A stretch of DNA of 64,000 nucleotides from Pontibacter diazotrophicus (GCF_003367245.1 NZ_QRGR01000015.1:99614-163613); one strand, 5' to 3'. Shown: positions 53,562 through 62,193, counted from the first letter of the stretch. Notes: generated by a model not told the origin, from the sequence alone. Numbers and translations: made by a program.

Positions 53562-54935
53562 TTGAAATACACCCTCGCCATACTACCCTTGCTCCTGCTG
53601 CTTTGCCTGTTCTCCTGTGAGCCAAGGGATGAGGTGATTACCACAGATCCTGCTGCAGTGCTGGAGTTCTCGGCGGATACTGTATTGTTCGACACAGTTT
53701 TCGTGAGCTGGGGCAGCATCACCAAGCGCTTAAAGGTATACAACCGCAACGAGAAGGCTGTCCGCATCAGCGAGATTACGCTGGCGGGTGCTGCTGCGTC
53801 TCCTTATCAGCTTACCATCAATGGAGTGCAAAGCCCGCTGGCAAATGATGTGGAGCTGCGTGGCGGCGATAGCCTATATGTGCTGGTGAAGGTTAATATC
53901 AACCCATCAGATGAGAACCTACCTTTCCTGATTGCTGATTCTGTCCTCTTCCGGACGAATGGACAACAGCAAAATGTAAAGCTGGTGGCATACGGGCAAA
54001 ATGCTTACTTCCACCGCAAAGAGGCCATTGGGGAAACCGTTTGGGAAAATGATAAACCGCATATCCTGCTGGATTCAGTGCTGGTGCAGGAAAACGCTAC
54101 ACTGACCATCAGAAAAGGAACCCGCATTTACGGAACAGATAAATCGGTGCTGTTGGTAAACGGACGTCTGCTGGTGGAGGGTACTCCGGAAGAGCGCGTG
54201 GTATTTGGGGGCTACAGGCAGGAAGAAGCCTACCAAACAGCACCTGGCCAGTGGGAAGGCATCCGGATACTGACCAAGAGCAGCGACAATATTATAAAGT
54301 ATGCCGACATCCGAAACACCCTGTACGGCCTGCGCATCGGGAACCCGGGCAATGCAGGAACGCTGGTGGAAGGATGCGTAGTAGCTCATGCCTATGTGGA
54401 TGGCATCGTTGCCTTTACCTCGGATGTAAAGATGGTGAACACCCTGATTTATAACTGCGGGCAGTACGGCTTTGGAGGCCTGGGAGGCGGTAATTATGAA
54501 GTGCTTTACTCTACCATCGTGAGCTACAACAACAGGATGGTGCGCGAAACCCCGCTGTTTGTTGTCACAGATTTTATACCGGGCACAGAAATAGAGAAGC
54601 AGCCGACTTCGCTGCGCCTGGTGAACTCTATTGTATACTCTGACAGCTACAGCTTAAAAGATGAAGTGCTGCTATCACCTTTGGATGCTGCTACAGAGGT
54701 AAGCAACAACCTGCTCCTGACGGAGGTATACAAAGAAGCTTTTGCGCAAAATGGCAACAAGCTGAATGAAGCGCCAAAATTCAAGGCGCCAGCCAAAGCC
54801 GATTTTACCCTGGATACTTTGTCCCCTGCCAGTAGTGCTGCCAGGTTTCTCCCAGAGGTACTATCAGACCTGAAAGGCACCACCCGCAGTACAAGCCTTC
54901 CGGACGCAGGCGCTTTTGAGCGAGCTGTTGATTAA
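53562..54935 (+). CDS. Parallel-beta-helix lipoprotein, TTG start
   Basis: A 457-residue lipoprotein. It begins with TTG read as Met (MKYTLAI...), directly followed by a lipoprotein signal with lipobox CLFSC; there is no ATG near the signal, so TTG is the start. After a beta-sandwich (FDTVFVSWGSITKRLKVYN), a long central stretch has regular NxxI/V turns with the spacing of a right-handed parallel beta-helix (IRILTKSSDNIIKYADIRNT, LYGLRIGNPGNAG, GNYEVLYSTIVSYNN). The C-terminal LPDAGAFERA is the common end of Bacteroidota repeat proteins of this fold. Function unknown; surface binding or polysaccharide handling is plausible. Monocistronic. Confidence 0.78.
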   Translation: MKYTLAILPLLLLLCLFSCEPRDEVITTDPAAVLEFSADTVLFDTVFVSWGSITKRLKVYNRNEKAVRISEITLAGAAASPYQLTINGVQSPLANDVELRGGDSLYVLVKVNINPSDENLPFLIADSVLFRTNGQQQNVKLVAYGQNAYFHRKEAIGETVWENDKPHILLDSVLVQENATLTIRKGTRIYGTDKSVLLVNGRLLVEGTPEERVVFGGYRQEEAYQTAPGQWEGIRILTKSSDNIIKYADIRNTLYGLRIGNPGNAGTLVEGCVVAHAYVDGIVAFTSDVKMVNTLIYNCGQYGFGGLGGGNYEVLYSTIVSYNNRMVRETPLFVVTDFIPGTEIEKQPTSLRLVNSIVYSDSYSLKDEVLLSPLDAATEVSNNLLLTEVYKEAFAQNGNKLNEAPKFKAPAKADFTLDTLSPASSAARFLPEVLSDLKGTTRSTSLPDAGAFERAVD

Positions 54936-55022
54936 GGTAATATAAGTAGCATCTGGTGTAGTCAAACTGTACTCGATAACATAAACTCGTTCAGAGTTAT
55001 TTATTCAAAATCAAAATAAGCT

Positions 55023-55445
55023 ATGAAGTGGTTTCAGAAAGAAGTAAGGTTACCAGCCGTGAAAAGAGGTTTTCATTTAATTACCGATTTGCTGGAGGCG
55101 CAGCTGCCTGAGTTGGAAGATATAAACGTGGGGCTGGCGCATGTCTTCATCAAGCATACTTCTGCCAGCTTAACCATTAATGAAGACGCAGATCCTACGG
55201 TTCGTCAGGATTTTGAGAGCCACTTCAACCATATGGTGCCGGAAAACCAATCCTATTACCGCCATACCTTAGAAGGCTCAGACGATATGCCGGCGCACCT
55301 GAAAGCCGCCCTGCTCGGCAATTCTGTAACTGTACCTATAACAAAAGGGAAACTAAACCTCGGCACCTGGCAGGGCATTTACCTCTGCGAGCACCGCAAC
55401 CACGCCTCTAAGCGCACCGTGGTCGTAACGTTACAGGGAGAGTAA
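55023..55445 (+). CDS. YjbQ / secondary thiamine-phosphate synthase-like (UPF0047)
   Basis: A 140-residue protein of the YjbQ family. The core IKHTSASLTINEDADPTVRQDF and the end ITKGKLNLGTWQGIYLCEHRN, with its His/Glu/Asp set, form the metal-binding pocket. E. coli YjbQ can give weak thiamine-phosphate synthase activity, which is why some databases use that name, but the physiological role is unclear. A close relative of the family may act as a phosphatase or on tRNA-related substrates. No thi genes are nearby. Monocistronic; a REP-like element follows at 55476. Confidence 0.9.
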   Translation: MKWFQKEVRLPAVKRGFHLITDLLEAQLPELEDINVGLAHVFIKHTSASLTINEDADPTVRQDFESHFNHMVPENQSYYRHTLEGSDDMPAHLKAALLGNSVTVPITKGKLNLGTWQGIYLCEHRNHASKRTVVVTLQGE

Positions 55446-55475
55446 ATCCTGGCATAAACTGACGCGTTATGCTAC

Positions 55476-55628
55476 AGCCCCAGCGGGGCGAACTGTTGAT
55501 AGAAAGAAAATCATTCCTTCTCTAGCTCCGGAGGAGCGGCCTGTAAATGTATTTTAAACAGGCCGCTCCTCCGGAGCTAAAGGTATTTTAAAGCCATCAG
55601 GCTACTAGCAGGTCGTCCCGCTGGGACT
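55476..55628. repeat. REP-like nested inverted-repeat element, copy 3
   Basis: Outer left unit GCCCC-AGC-GGGGC (55477-55489) and right unit GTCCC-GCT-GGGAC near 55615-55628 frame an inner hairpin with arms 55523-55544 and 55558-55579, spelling TAGCTCC-GGA-GGAGCGGCCTGT and its exact complement (triplet TCC at 55570-55572). It lies between YjbQ (+) and the convergent M43 protease gene. Confidence 0.85.
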
Positions 55629-55668
55629 AAAAAGCGCTGATGCCTTTCATCCTGATGCTTTTAGCAAA

Positions 55669-57189
55669 CTACCTTAACACACTAATTCGCTTCACCTCTG
55701 TGCCATTGGAGCTCTTTATGCGGAGGATATAAAGGCCTTGTGGCAGGTCGCGCACGTCGAGGCGTAGCACACGGCTACTGATTTGCTCGTTAATAATTAC
55801 CTGCCCCAACTTATTTACCAACTCTACCTGGCGCACCAGAATACGGGCAGGCTGCTCTATAGTGAGAAAGTCTGTTGTTGGGTTCGGATACACCACCAGG
55901 TCACTTACCGTTACGTGTACTAACTTCTCTTTTACTTCTGTGCTGCTCAGGTCTCCGTTTGTTATTGTGAGCTTAGCACCGTACCTGCCTGGCCTTGGGT
56001 AGGTAACCGATGGGTTTTGCTGTGTAGAAACAGCAGGAACACCTCCTTCAAATTCCCAGTACCACGCTTCCGGGCGAAGTCCCGCAGAGGCATCCGAAAA
56101 GAGGACAGTATTCCCTGCTATAACCAGCGTGTCATTTGGTGAAGTGGTTTCAAAGTCGGAGCGCAGGGTGCGGGTACAGGCAAGAGAATTCAGGATGCTG
56201 CTGCGCGACGTGGCAAGTATAGCTTGCATAAAGTCTGCCTGGCCCTTTGTAAACAGGTTCATGCAGGCATCATCGCTGTAGTCCATGTAGTTCTGATACA
56301 TATCTCCGAAGGGGCTGTCGTCGCAGGAGTTCTTTATTCCGGTGTGGCACCCGCCATTTTCTTCCCGCTGATTTGGGGTGTCGTCAATTCCGTCAGAGTC
56401 AGTGCAGGAGGAGCCGCTGCCCCATATATGGCCCAGTCCGAGCCAGTGACCCACTTCATGCGTTGCGGTACGGCCCTGGTTGTAATTCCATTTAAAATCG
56501 TTGGCAGGCGGTGCGCCTACAGAAGCATAATGCAGCACAACGCCATCATTCACAGCGCGGGAACCAGGTGGGGTAGCATAGCCTAAGATATTACTTTGGA
56601 TGTCACCACCCAGGTTGCAGATCCAGATATTCAGGTATTGGTCTCTGTCCCATATATCAGTACCACCTTTTGCAGCATACTTCACATTATCACTAACATA
56701 GCTGAAGGAACTGTTGGTTGTGCGGGTGCGGGTGATGCCATTGGTTAGATTTCCATTAGGGTCTATAGAAGCCAGGCAGAACTCAATTCTGGTATCAGCG
56801 GCATAGGGTCGGAAATGCTCTGGTGTGCTAGCGGTATCCGCATTCATCCTTCTGAAATCCTCATTCAGTACCGCTAACTGCGACAGCAAAGCGGCCTCCG
56901 ACACGTTCTCTTCCTCAGCATTATACAACACATGAAACACAACCGGAACAGTAACCACAACATCGGTGCTCCGCTTCTGCCCTACTCCTTGTTGTGTCAA
57001 CGACTGCTGAATTTTTTGTTTTAGTACCTGCTGGCGCTCTTTCAATTCCGGGTCCTCTGCCTGTAGTAACGCTGTATACGCATCAGTGGCACAAGTGCGG
57101 CCACTGCTAACAGCAGAACTAAGGTTTTGGGCAAAAGTATGCAAGGCAAAGCCTAAGCACATCAAGGCCGTCAGAATAAACGTGCGCAT
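55669..57189 (-). CDS. M43 (pappalysin-like) metalloprotease with T9SS sorting domain
   Basis: A 506-residue secreted zinc protease. The signal peptide (FILTALMCLGFALHTFAQ) is at the N-terminus from ATG 57189; an upstream in-frame start adds 15 residues. A propeptide-like part leads to the catalytic domain with HEVGHWLGLGH (HExxHxxGxxH) and a downstream YMDYSDDACM Met-turn typical of M43. A PKD-like Ig domain follows (about residues 335-415: WYWEFEGGVPAVSTQ, YGAKLTITNGD), and a C-terminal type A T9SS sorting domain (VYPNPTTDFLTI, LPQGLYILRIKSS) ends it. It is probably exported by the type IX system for extracellular protein digestion. Monocistronic. Confidence 0.9.
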   Translation of the reverse strand: MRTFILTALMCLGFALHTFAQNLSSAVSSGRTCATDAYTALLQAEDPELKERQQVLKQKIQQSLTQQGVGQKRSTDVVVTVPVVFHVLYNAEEENVSEAALLSQLAVLNEDFRRMNADTASTPEHFRPYAADTRIEFCLASIDPNGNLTNGITRTRTTNSSFSYVSDNVKYAAKGGTDIWDRDQYLNIWICNLGGDIQSNILGYATPPGSRAVNDGVVLHYASVGAPPANDFKWNYNQGRTATHEVGHWLGLGHIWGSGSSCTDSDGIDDTPNQREENGGCHTGIKNSCDDSPFGDMYQNYMDYSDDACMNLFTKGQADFMQAILATSRSSILNSLACTRTLRSDFETTSPNDTLVIAGNTVLFSDASAGLRPEAWYWEFEGGVPAVSTQQNPSVTYPRPGRYGAKLTITNGDLSSTEVKEKLVHVTVSDLVVYPNPTTDFLTIEQPARILVRQVELVNKLGQVIINEQISSRVLRLDVRDLPQGLYILRIKSSNGTEVKRISVLR

Positions 57190-57304
57190 GCGGCAAGAGT
57201 ATGGTAAAAGAAACTGTAGCACTTGCTGTGCCACGTTATCTTTGCAAGATAATAAATTATATAGGATTTACCGCTGCTATGCGCTGGCTTTTAGGTAGAT
57301 GCAG

Positions 57305-57880
57305 TTATAGATTGGCGTCTACCCTGTAATGCAGCGAGTCGGAGAGAACCAATTTTTGAACCCCCTCCACTCTATAGCCCGAGATATTGCCACTTGCAGG
57401 GTCTGCACTGAGCTGCACGTTACGGCGCGAGTAAAAGAGTACATTCTGGTCCTGTAGCAGGGCGTTGAGTTGTTTTAGCTTTCTGTCAGGGCTTAGTTCC
57501 AGGCGCAGGTAGTGCACGAGCGGCTCGGCATCCTCCACCCTGTTATACTCTACAATTATACTTCCATTACCGAGCACTTGCTCCTGCTTTGTATAGTACT
57601 CCTCCAGCGCCGGGCGGTTAAGGTCCGCCTGCTCAAACACAGCTAATTCATCTTTCCAGTCTACTGCAGCGGTTTCAATGGTTTCTGTTGGAGTGCCTTC
57701 TGTGGTGACAGATTTTAGTACCATAGGCTGCTCCGCCTGCAGGCGCTCTATTTGTTGTTCCAGGTAGGTGGTTAGATTGTAAGAAGCCTCCGCCTCGGCA
57801 GATGTAGGCGGAGTGGGCCTCTCACAAGCAGTAGTGGCCAATAGCAGGACCAAAAAGAAGATAGGTATATGCCTGGCCAC
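57305..57880 (-). CDS. Small lipoprotein downstream of gpmI, GTG start
   Basis: A 191-residue lipoprotein. A GTG at 57880 (read MARHIPIFFLVLLL) gives a clean signal ending in the lipobox ATTAC; no ATG gives a signal peptide in this frame. It starts 5 bp after the gpmI stop, so the two are co-transcribed. The mature part has an acidic linker, a helical YYTKQEQV region and beta-strands (GSIIVEYNRVED, NISGYRVEGVQKLVLSDSL). I do not recognise a domain. There is no known link to glycolysis. Confidence 0.72.
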   Translation of the reverse strand: MARHIPIFFLVLLLATTACERPTPPTSAEAEASYNLTTYLEQQIERLQAEQPMVLKSVTTEGTPTETIETAAVDWKDELAVFEQADLNRPALEEYYTKQEQVLGNGSIIVEYNRVEDAEPLVHYLRLELSPDRKLKQLNALLQDQNVLFYSRRNVQLSADPASGNISGYRVEGVQKLVLSDSLHYRVDANL

Positions 57881-57885
57881 CCGTA

Positions 57886-59412
57886 TTATTTTTTTATAAG
57901 TGATATTCCGTCCATTTCCGCTGGCGCTGAAATGTTCATTAACTCTAGTATGGTTGGCGCGAGGTCGCCAAGCTTGCCTTCGTGTAGTGCTACATTCAGC
58001 GTGTCGCTTACCAGCACACAAGGCACCAGGTTGGTAGTATGGGCTGTGTTTGGTGTGCCGTCTTCGTTGATCATGCAATCGGCGTTGCCGTGGTCTGCAA
58101 TCACAATGGTAGTATAGCCGTTTGCCAGGGCAGTGGTAATCACTTTCTCCGCACACAGGTCTACTACCTCGCAGGCTCTTACCGCAGCTTCAAACACGCC
58201 GGTATGGCCTACCATGTCAGGATTAGCAAAGTTCAGACAGATAAAGTCAGCGCTCTTTTTCTCCAACTCAGGCACAATGGCATCCCGAATATCGAAGGCG
58301 CTCATTTCAGGCATCAGGTCGTAGGTGGCTACCTTTGGCGATTGGCACATAATGCGGCTTTCGCCTTCGAATACAGTTTCGCGGCCTCCGGAAAAGAAGA
58401 AGGTGACGTGCGGGTACTTTTCTGTTTCCGCAATGCGGATCTGCTTTTTGCCGGCGTTCGCCAATACCTCCCCGAGCGTATTATTCAGGTTGTCTTTATC
58501 AAAAATGGCCGCTACGTCTAAGAAGCTCTCGTCGTAGTTGGTCATCATGATATAGCGCAGGTTCAGCTTGAACATGTTGTACTCAGGATAATCGCGCTGC
58601 GTGAGCGCCTGCGTAATTTCACGGCCCCTGTCGGTGCGGAAGTTGAAGCAGATAACCACATCACCATCTTTGATAGTGGCAATAGGCTGCTGCATATCGT
58701 TTACTTTCACAATCGGCTGAATAAACTCATCCGACACACCTGCATTGTAAGAGTCCAGCATCGACTTTATGAGGTTCTGAGATGGTGCTCCTGTGCCATG
58801 CACCATCAGGTCATAGGCCAGCTTTACGCGTTCCCAACGGTTATCGCGGTCCATCGCATAGTAGCGGCCCACGATAGAGGCAATGGTGCCTGTTGTCTGC
58901 TCCAGGTGCTGCTCCAGCTCATTGATGTATTTCACACCACCCTTGGGGTCTGTGTCGCGGCCATCTGTAAAAGCATGGATGTATACCTCGCGCAGCTCCT
59001 GATCGGCAGCTACAGAACAGAGTGCTTTCAGGTGGTTGATATGCGAGTGCACACCGCCATCAGAGAGCAAACCAATCAGGTGCACTGGCTTTTTGTTTTC
59101 TTTGGCATATGCGAGGGCGTCGGCAAGTACAGGCATGGTGGCTAGTTTGCGTTCCGCAATGGCTTTGTTAATGCGCACGAGATCCTGGTACACCACACGG
59201 CCGGCGCCAATGTTCATGTGCCCTACCTCCGAATTGCCCATCTGCCCCTCCGGTAAGCCAACAGCCTCACCTGAGGCCTGTAGTCTGGTGGTCGGATATT
59301 TAGCAAGGATAGAATCAACGAAAGGCGTATTGGCCTTCTCAATTGCTGAAACTTCCGGATTAGTGGCAATACCCCACCCATCCAATATCATTAAAAGTAC
59401 CTTATTATCCAT
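57886..59412 (-). CDS. gpmI: 2,3-bisphosphoglycerate-independent phosphoglycerate mutase
   Basis: A 508-residue iPGM that interconverts 3- and 2-phosphoglycerate in glycolysis and gluconeogenesis using two Mn ions. Asp11 in LDGWG starts the metal site and the phosphoserine is Ser61 in GQMGNSEVGHMNIG. Further metal ligands lie in HAFTDGRDT, CFNFRTDRGREIT and ADHGNAD. ATG 59412 is preferred over an in-frame ATG at 59439. A -7 element (TATATTTG, minus strand) ends 4 bp before the ATG, so the leader is nearly absent. Confidence 0.96.
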   Translation of the reverse strand: MDNKVLLMILDGWGIATNPEVSAIEKANTPFVDSILAKYPTTRLQASGEAVGLPEGQMGNSEVGHMNIGAGRVVYQDLVRINKAIAERKLATMPVLADALAYAKENKKPVHLIGLLSDGGVHSHINHLKALCSVAADQELREVYIHAFTDGRDTDPKGGVKYINELEQHLEQTTGTIASIVGRYYAMDRDNRWERVKLAYDLMVHGTGAPSQNLIKSMLDSYNAGVSDEFIQPIVKVNDMQQPIATIKDGDVVICFNFRTDRGREITQALTQRDYPEYNMFKLNLRYIMMTNYDESFLDVAAIFDKDNLNNTLGEVLANAGKKQIRIAETEKYPHVTFFFSGGRETVFEGESRIMCQSPKVATYDLMPEMSAFDIRDAIVPELEKKSADFICLNFANPDMVGHTGVFEAAVRACEVVDLCAEKVITTALANGYTTIVIADHGNADCMINEDGTPNTAHTTNLVPCVLVSDTLNVALHEGKLGDLAPTILELMNISAPAEMDGISLIKK

Positions 59413-59416
59413 AGCG

Positions 59417-59424
59417 CAAATATA
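59417..59424 (-). promoter_or_regulatory. -7 element (TATATTTG) abutting gpmI
   Basis: On the minus strand, TATATTTG ends at 59417 and the ATG begins at 59412, leaving 4 bp. It matches TAnnTTTG and implies a leaderless or nearly leaderless mRNA. Confidence 0.5.
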
Positions 59425-59634
59425 ACTATAATCTTTCAATGCTGTCTAGTAATAGCTGCCTATGCCTGAGCAGTGCCAGCTGGTACAGACATCAGCATAC
59501 TTTATAGCGGCTACTGCCTTTGTGGCGGGAAGGTTTTAGCATCCTCCATAAAAACAAATCAAAGGTAGTGGATGTGCTTTTTCGTATATTTAAAATATAC
59601 TATTAAATTAGAGACACGATTCAAAAGGCCTTTG

Positions 59635-59651
59635 TTGGCATAGTTTTAGCT
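59635..59651 (+). promoter_or_regulatory. Sigma-54-like -24/-12 site upstream of the DUF4783 gene
   Basis: TTGGCATAGTTTTAGCT has GG-N10-GC, with TTGGCA identical to the -24 half of the sigma-54 consensus and TAGC in place of TTGC at -12. It ends 29 bp before the ATG at 59681. One-mismatch match; needs rpoN in the genome. Confidence 0.4.
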
Positions 59652-59680
59652 GATGTGAGGGCAAGAACACAAACGGTCAT

Positions 59681-60094
59681 ATGAAAAACTTTAAACACAT
59701 TGCAGTAGCATTTTCTTTGTTAATGGTAGCCGCATTTTTCTCGGCAGGGCAGGTAATGGCGCAGGGAGATGCCATGAGCAGCGTGAAATCAGCGATGAAA
59801 ACAGGCTCGGCCAAAGAACTGTCTAAGAACTTTAGCAGTATGGTAGAAATTACCCTCGACGGAAACGAGGCCACCAGCTACAGCAATACGCAGGCGGAGT
59901 TCGTGATGAAGAATTTTTTTGCCAAAAATGCTCCTGTAGACTTTAGCGTAAACCACAACGGCACCTCCGATAAAGGCCAGTTGTATGCTATTGGTACCTA
60001 CGCTGCTAAAGGTGATTCTTACACGGTATTGATACGGATGAAGTCGGCAAACGGCAAATACCTTATCCACTCGATGAACTTTATCAAGGATTAA
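59681..60094 (+). CDS. DUF4783 exported protein
   Basis: A 137-residue protein with a signal peptide (HIAVAFSLLMVAAFFSAGQVMA, cut after QVMAQG). The mature part matches DUF4783: SVKSAMKTGSAKELSKNFSSMVEI, NTQAEFVMKNFFAKN, then LYAIGTYAAKGDSYTVLIRMK and a KYLIHSMNFIKD end, an NTF2-like cystatin fold of periplasmic proteins. Function unknown. A possible sigma-54-like promoter lies upstream. It is followed by a terminator. Confidence 0.87.
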   Translation: MKNFKHIAVAFSLLMVAAFFSAGQVMAQGDAMSSVKSAMKTGSAKELSKNFSSMVEITLDGNEATSYSNTQAEFVMKNFFAKNAPVDFSVNHNGTSDKGQLYAIGTYAAKGDSYTVLIRMKSANGKYLIHSMNFIKD

Positions 60095-60118
60095 GCAAAT
60101 AATAATGAGATTTTTAAG

Positions 60119-60150
60119 AAGGCCCGGCGTTTATACCGGGCCTTTTTTTT
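60119..60150 (+). terminator. Terminator after the DUF4783 gene
   Basis: AAGGCCCGGC and its complement, then eight T's. It lies 25 bp after the stop. An open frame that begins at 60105 crosses it, which argues for the later GTG of nadC. Confidence 0.85.
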
Positions 60151-60157
60151 ATTTTTG
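60150..60157 (+). promoter_or_regulatory. -7 element (TATTTTTG) for nadC
   Basis: It matches TAnnTTTG and begins at the last T of the preceding terminator. Only 4 bp separate it from the GTG at 60162, so nadC is probably leaderless. Confidence 0.5.
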
Positions 60158-60161
60158 CACC

Positions 60162-61031
60162 GTGAAAAACGTGAGACCGACATACCTGACCGAAAATAGC
60201 ATAGGCGAGTTTATCGCCAGGGCACTGGCTGAGGACATCGGCGACGGTGACCACTCTTCTCTTGCGGCTATACCCGCCGATGCCCAAAACCAGGCGCGGC
60301 TGCTGATAAAAGGCGACGGTATACTAGCGGGCGTTGAGCTGGCGACCTATATCTTTAAAGCCGTAGACCCGGAGCTGCAGGTAGAGATACTGCTGCAGGA
60401 TGGTGCACAGGTAAAGTATGGCGACATCGGCCTGACGGTAAAAGGGAAGGCGCAATCTATCTTAACAGCAGAACGACTGGTGCTGAACTGCATGCAGCGC
60501 ATGAGCGGCATTGCCACCTACACAAATTCGCTGCAGCAGCTGATTGCCGGCACCGGAGCCAAACTGCTCGATACCCGCAAGACTACCCCCAACTTCCGGA
60601 TGATGGAGAAATGGGCAGTTGTAATAGGAGGCGGCCATAACCACCGGTTCGGCTTATATGATATGGTGATGCTGAAGGACAATCATGTGGACTATGCCGG
60701 CGGTATCCGCGAAGCCATCACGGCCACACAGCGCTACCTGCAGGAAAAAGGGAAAAACCTGCATATCGAGGTGGAAACACGCAACCTGCAGGAAGTGAGA
60801 GAGGTCCTGGAGACAGGCGGTATACAGCGTATCATGCTGGATAACATGGCACCCGACATGATGCGGGAGGCGGTGAAAATGATTGCCGGCAGGTATGAGG
60901 TAGAAGCCTCGGGAGGTATCACAGAGAAAACGATACGCGCCGTGGCAGCATGTGGCGTAGACTATATCTCGGTGGGGGCGCTAACGCACTCCATGAAGAG
61001 TTTAGATATCAGCCTGAAGGCTTATAAATAA
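60162..61031 (+). CDS. nadC: Nicotinate-nucleotide diphosphorylase (carboxylating), QPRTase
   Basis: A 289-residue enzyme that joins quinolinate and PRPP to give nicotinate mononucleotide in NAD synthesis. Conserved parts are ALAEDIGDGDHSS at the start, LVLNCMQRMSGIAT, the LDTRKTTPNFRMMEKWAVVIGGGHNHR phosphate-binding core in pieces LDTRKTTP and GGGHNHR, VEVETRNL, and EASGGI. GTG 60162 is chosen because the longer frame to 60105 contains the previous terminator and because a -7 element lies just upstream. nadA and nadB are not in the window. Confidence 0.95.
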   Translation: MKNVRPTYLTENSIGEFIARALAEDIGDGDHSSLAAIPADAQNQARLLIKGDGILAGVELATYIFKAVDPELQVEILLQDGAQVKYGDIGLTVKGKAQSILTAERLVLNCMQRMSGIATYTNSLQQLIAGTGAKLLDTRKTTPNFRMMEKWAVVIGGGHNHRFGLYDMVMLKDNHVDYAGGIREAITATQRYLQEKGKNLHIEVETRNLQEVREVLETGGIQRIMLDNMAPDMMREAVKMIAGRYEVEASGGITEKTIRAVAACGVDYISVGALTHSMKSLDISLKAYK

Positions 61032-61137
61032 AAACAGGTTACCTTTGCGGAAGCAAGGGCTTTTTTTACAGAATTTCGCTCTGCGCGTGATGCCAGGAGA
61101 GAGTAGGCAGAGAACAGAATTTCGACATTAAATTTAT

Positions 61138-61752
61138 ATGCAGCGACCAAATCAAAAAGGTTTTCGGACCGCACAAGGACCTTCTCCGCAAGGAATCCGC
61201 ACAAAGAAGTATCAGCTCGATAAAGAAAAGTATACCCGCATGGCCCTGGTAAAAGTGTGGCGCCATGACTGGTGGTATGCTTTAATACCATTGGTGCTGT
61301 TGTTGTTGCCAGCTCTGTTCAGCTTTTCGTGGTGGTGGGTGACAGCTGCTATTATTGTTACGTTGCTGTTTGTGCTGCTCCGTTCGGCGCAGGTAATGGG
61401 GGTAACGCAGGTAGAACAGGGTAACCCGCTGTTCGAGAAACTGAACTACGAGATCGACAACCGCCAGATACTGATGAAGCGCAATGAGCGTGAAGGCATG
61501 GCGCTGAACTGGGATATGATCCAGAAGGCTGAGGTGCAGACCGAAGCTTACCTGCTGTATCTGCAGCCTGCCGCTGATGCGCAACTGCCAGGAGGATGGA
61601 AAGGCTGGGTGGCCCGTAACTTTCAGACTCCCATCTTTATACACCTGCCTTTCCGCATTTTTAACAGCACTAACGATATCAAGCTGTTTGAAAGCATACT
61701 GCGTCGCAAGAACCTGCTGGCGAGCAATACCACAACCAGTACCACAACCTAA
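61138..61752 (+). CDS. Two-helix membrane protein, YcxB-like
   Basis: A 204-residue protein with a polar N-terminus of about 40 residues, two adjacent membrane helices (about 48-68 and 70-90) and a C-terminal beta-rich domain: LNYEIDNRQILMKRN, MALNWDMIQKAEVQTEAYLLYL and PIFIHLPFRIFNSTNDIKLFESIL. This is the usual plan of YcxB-like proteins (two helices plus a PH-like domain). No function is known. It follows nadC by about 105 bp. The tail is Thr-rich (TTTSTTT). Confidence 0.7.
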   Translation: MQRPNQKGFRTAQGPSPQGIRTKKYQLDKEKYTRMALVKVWRHDWWYALIPLVLLLLPALFSFSWWWVTAAIIVTLLFVLLRSAQVMGVTQVEQGNPLFEKLNYEIDNRQILMKRNEREGMALNWDMIQKAEVQTEAYLLYLQPAADAQLPGGWKGWVARNFQTPIFIHLPFRIFNSTNDIKLFESILRRKNLLASNTTTSTTT

Positions 61753-61846
61753 CGGCAGGGTATCAACGTAAATATTTAATAGATAATGCTTTGCTGGCAG
61801 AGCATAAAGCAAGGCATGTATAAAGAAAGTATAAAAACATATAAAA

Positions 61847-62134
61847 ATGAATAAAAACATAATAGCAATATTTGCTGCCGTAGCCGGTTTGTCTATGGCT
61901 TCCTGCGAAACACCCAAGGATTTAAGACCAGAAGATAAAGTATCAGTGGATTTTGTAGAGCCAGGCACACGCAACACTTATAATATCGGTAAAGTAAACG
62001 AAGTATATCCCGAGTCGCACGATGGGGAAGTAATGCCGGACCGTGATCTGGGGGGCAATACGATTCAGCCGGGAGATAGTATTCGTGAGACTACTGAAAC
62101 TAATACAGAGGTAGGCGCTACAAAAGAACAGTAA
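61847..62134 (+). CDS. Small lipoprotein, unknown
   Basis: A 95-residue lipoprotein with lipobox SMASC (Cys20). The mature 75 residues are polar and acidic (DLRPEDKVSVDFVEPG, then SHDGEVMPDRDLGG, and a TETNTEVGATKEQ tail). It is probably disordered and tethered to a membrane by its lipid. No domain recognised. Monocistronic, followed by a terminator. Confidence 0.7.
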   Translation: MNKNIIAIFAAVAGLSMASCETPKDLRPEDKVSVDFVEPGTRNTYNIGKVNEVYPESHDGEVMPDRDLGGNTIQPGDSIRETTETNTEVGATKEQ

Positions 62135-62151
62135 TTTCATTTATAAAACAG

Positions 62152-62193
62152 GCCTGCCGTTGCTGTACCTTGCAGCAACGGCAGGCTTTTTTA
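62152..62193 (+). terminator. Terminator after the small lipoprotein gene
   Basis: GCCTGCCGTTGCTG and CAGCAACGGCAGGC form a perfect 14-bp stem with a 7-nt loop, then six T's, 18 bp after the stop. Confidence 0.85.

Noticed and set aside
57881..58156. Long N-terminal extension of the lipoprotein gene downstream of gpmI
   Set aside because: It is antisense-like filler overlapping gpmI in another frame, and the lipoprotein signal begins at the GTG 57880.
60105..60161. ATG-initiated longer nadC
   Set aside because: It overlaps a complete rho-independent terminator and a -7 promoter element; the GTG at 60162 fits better.
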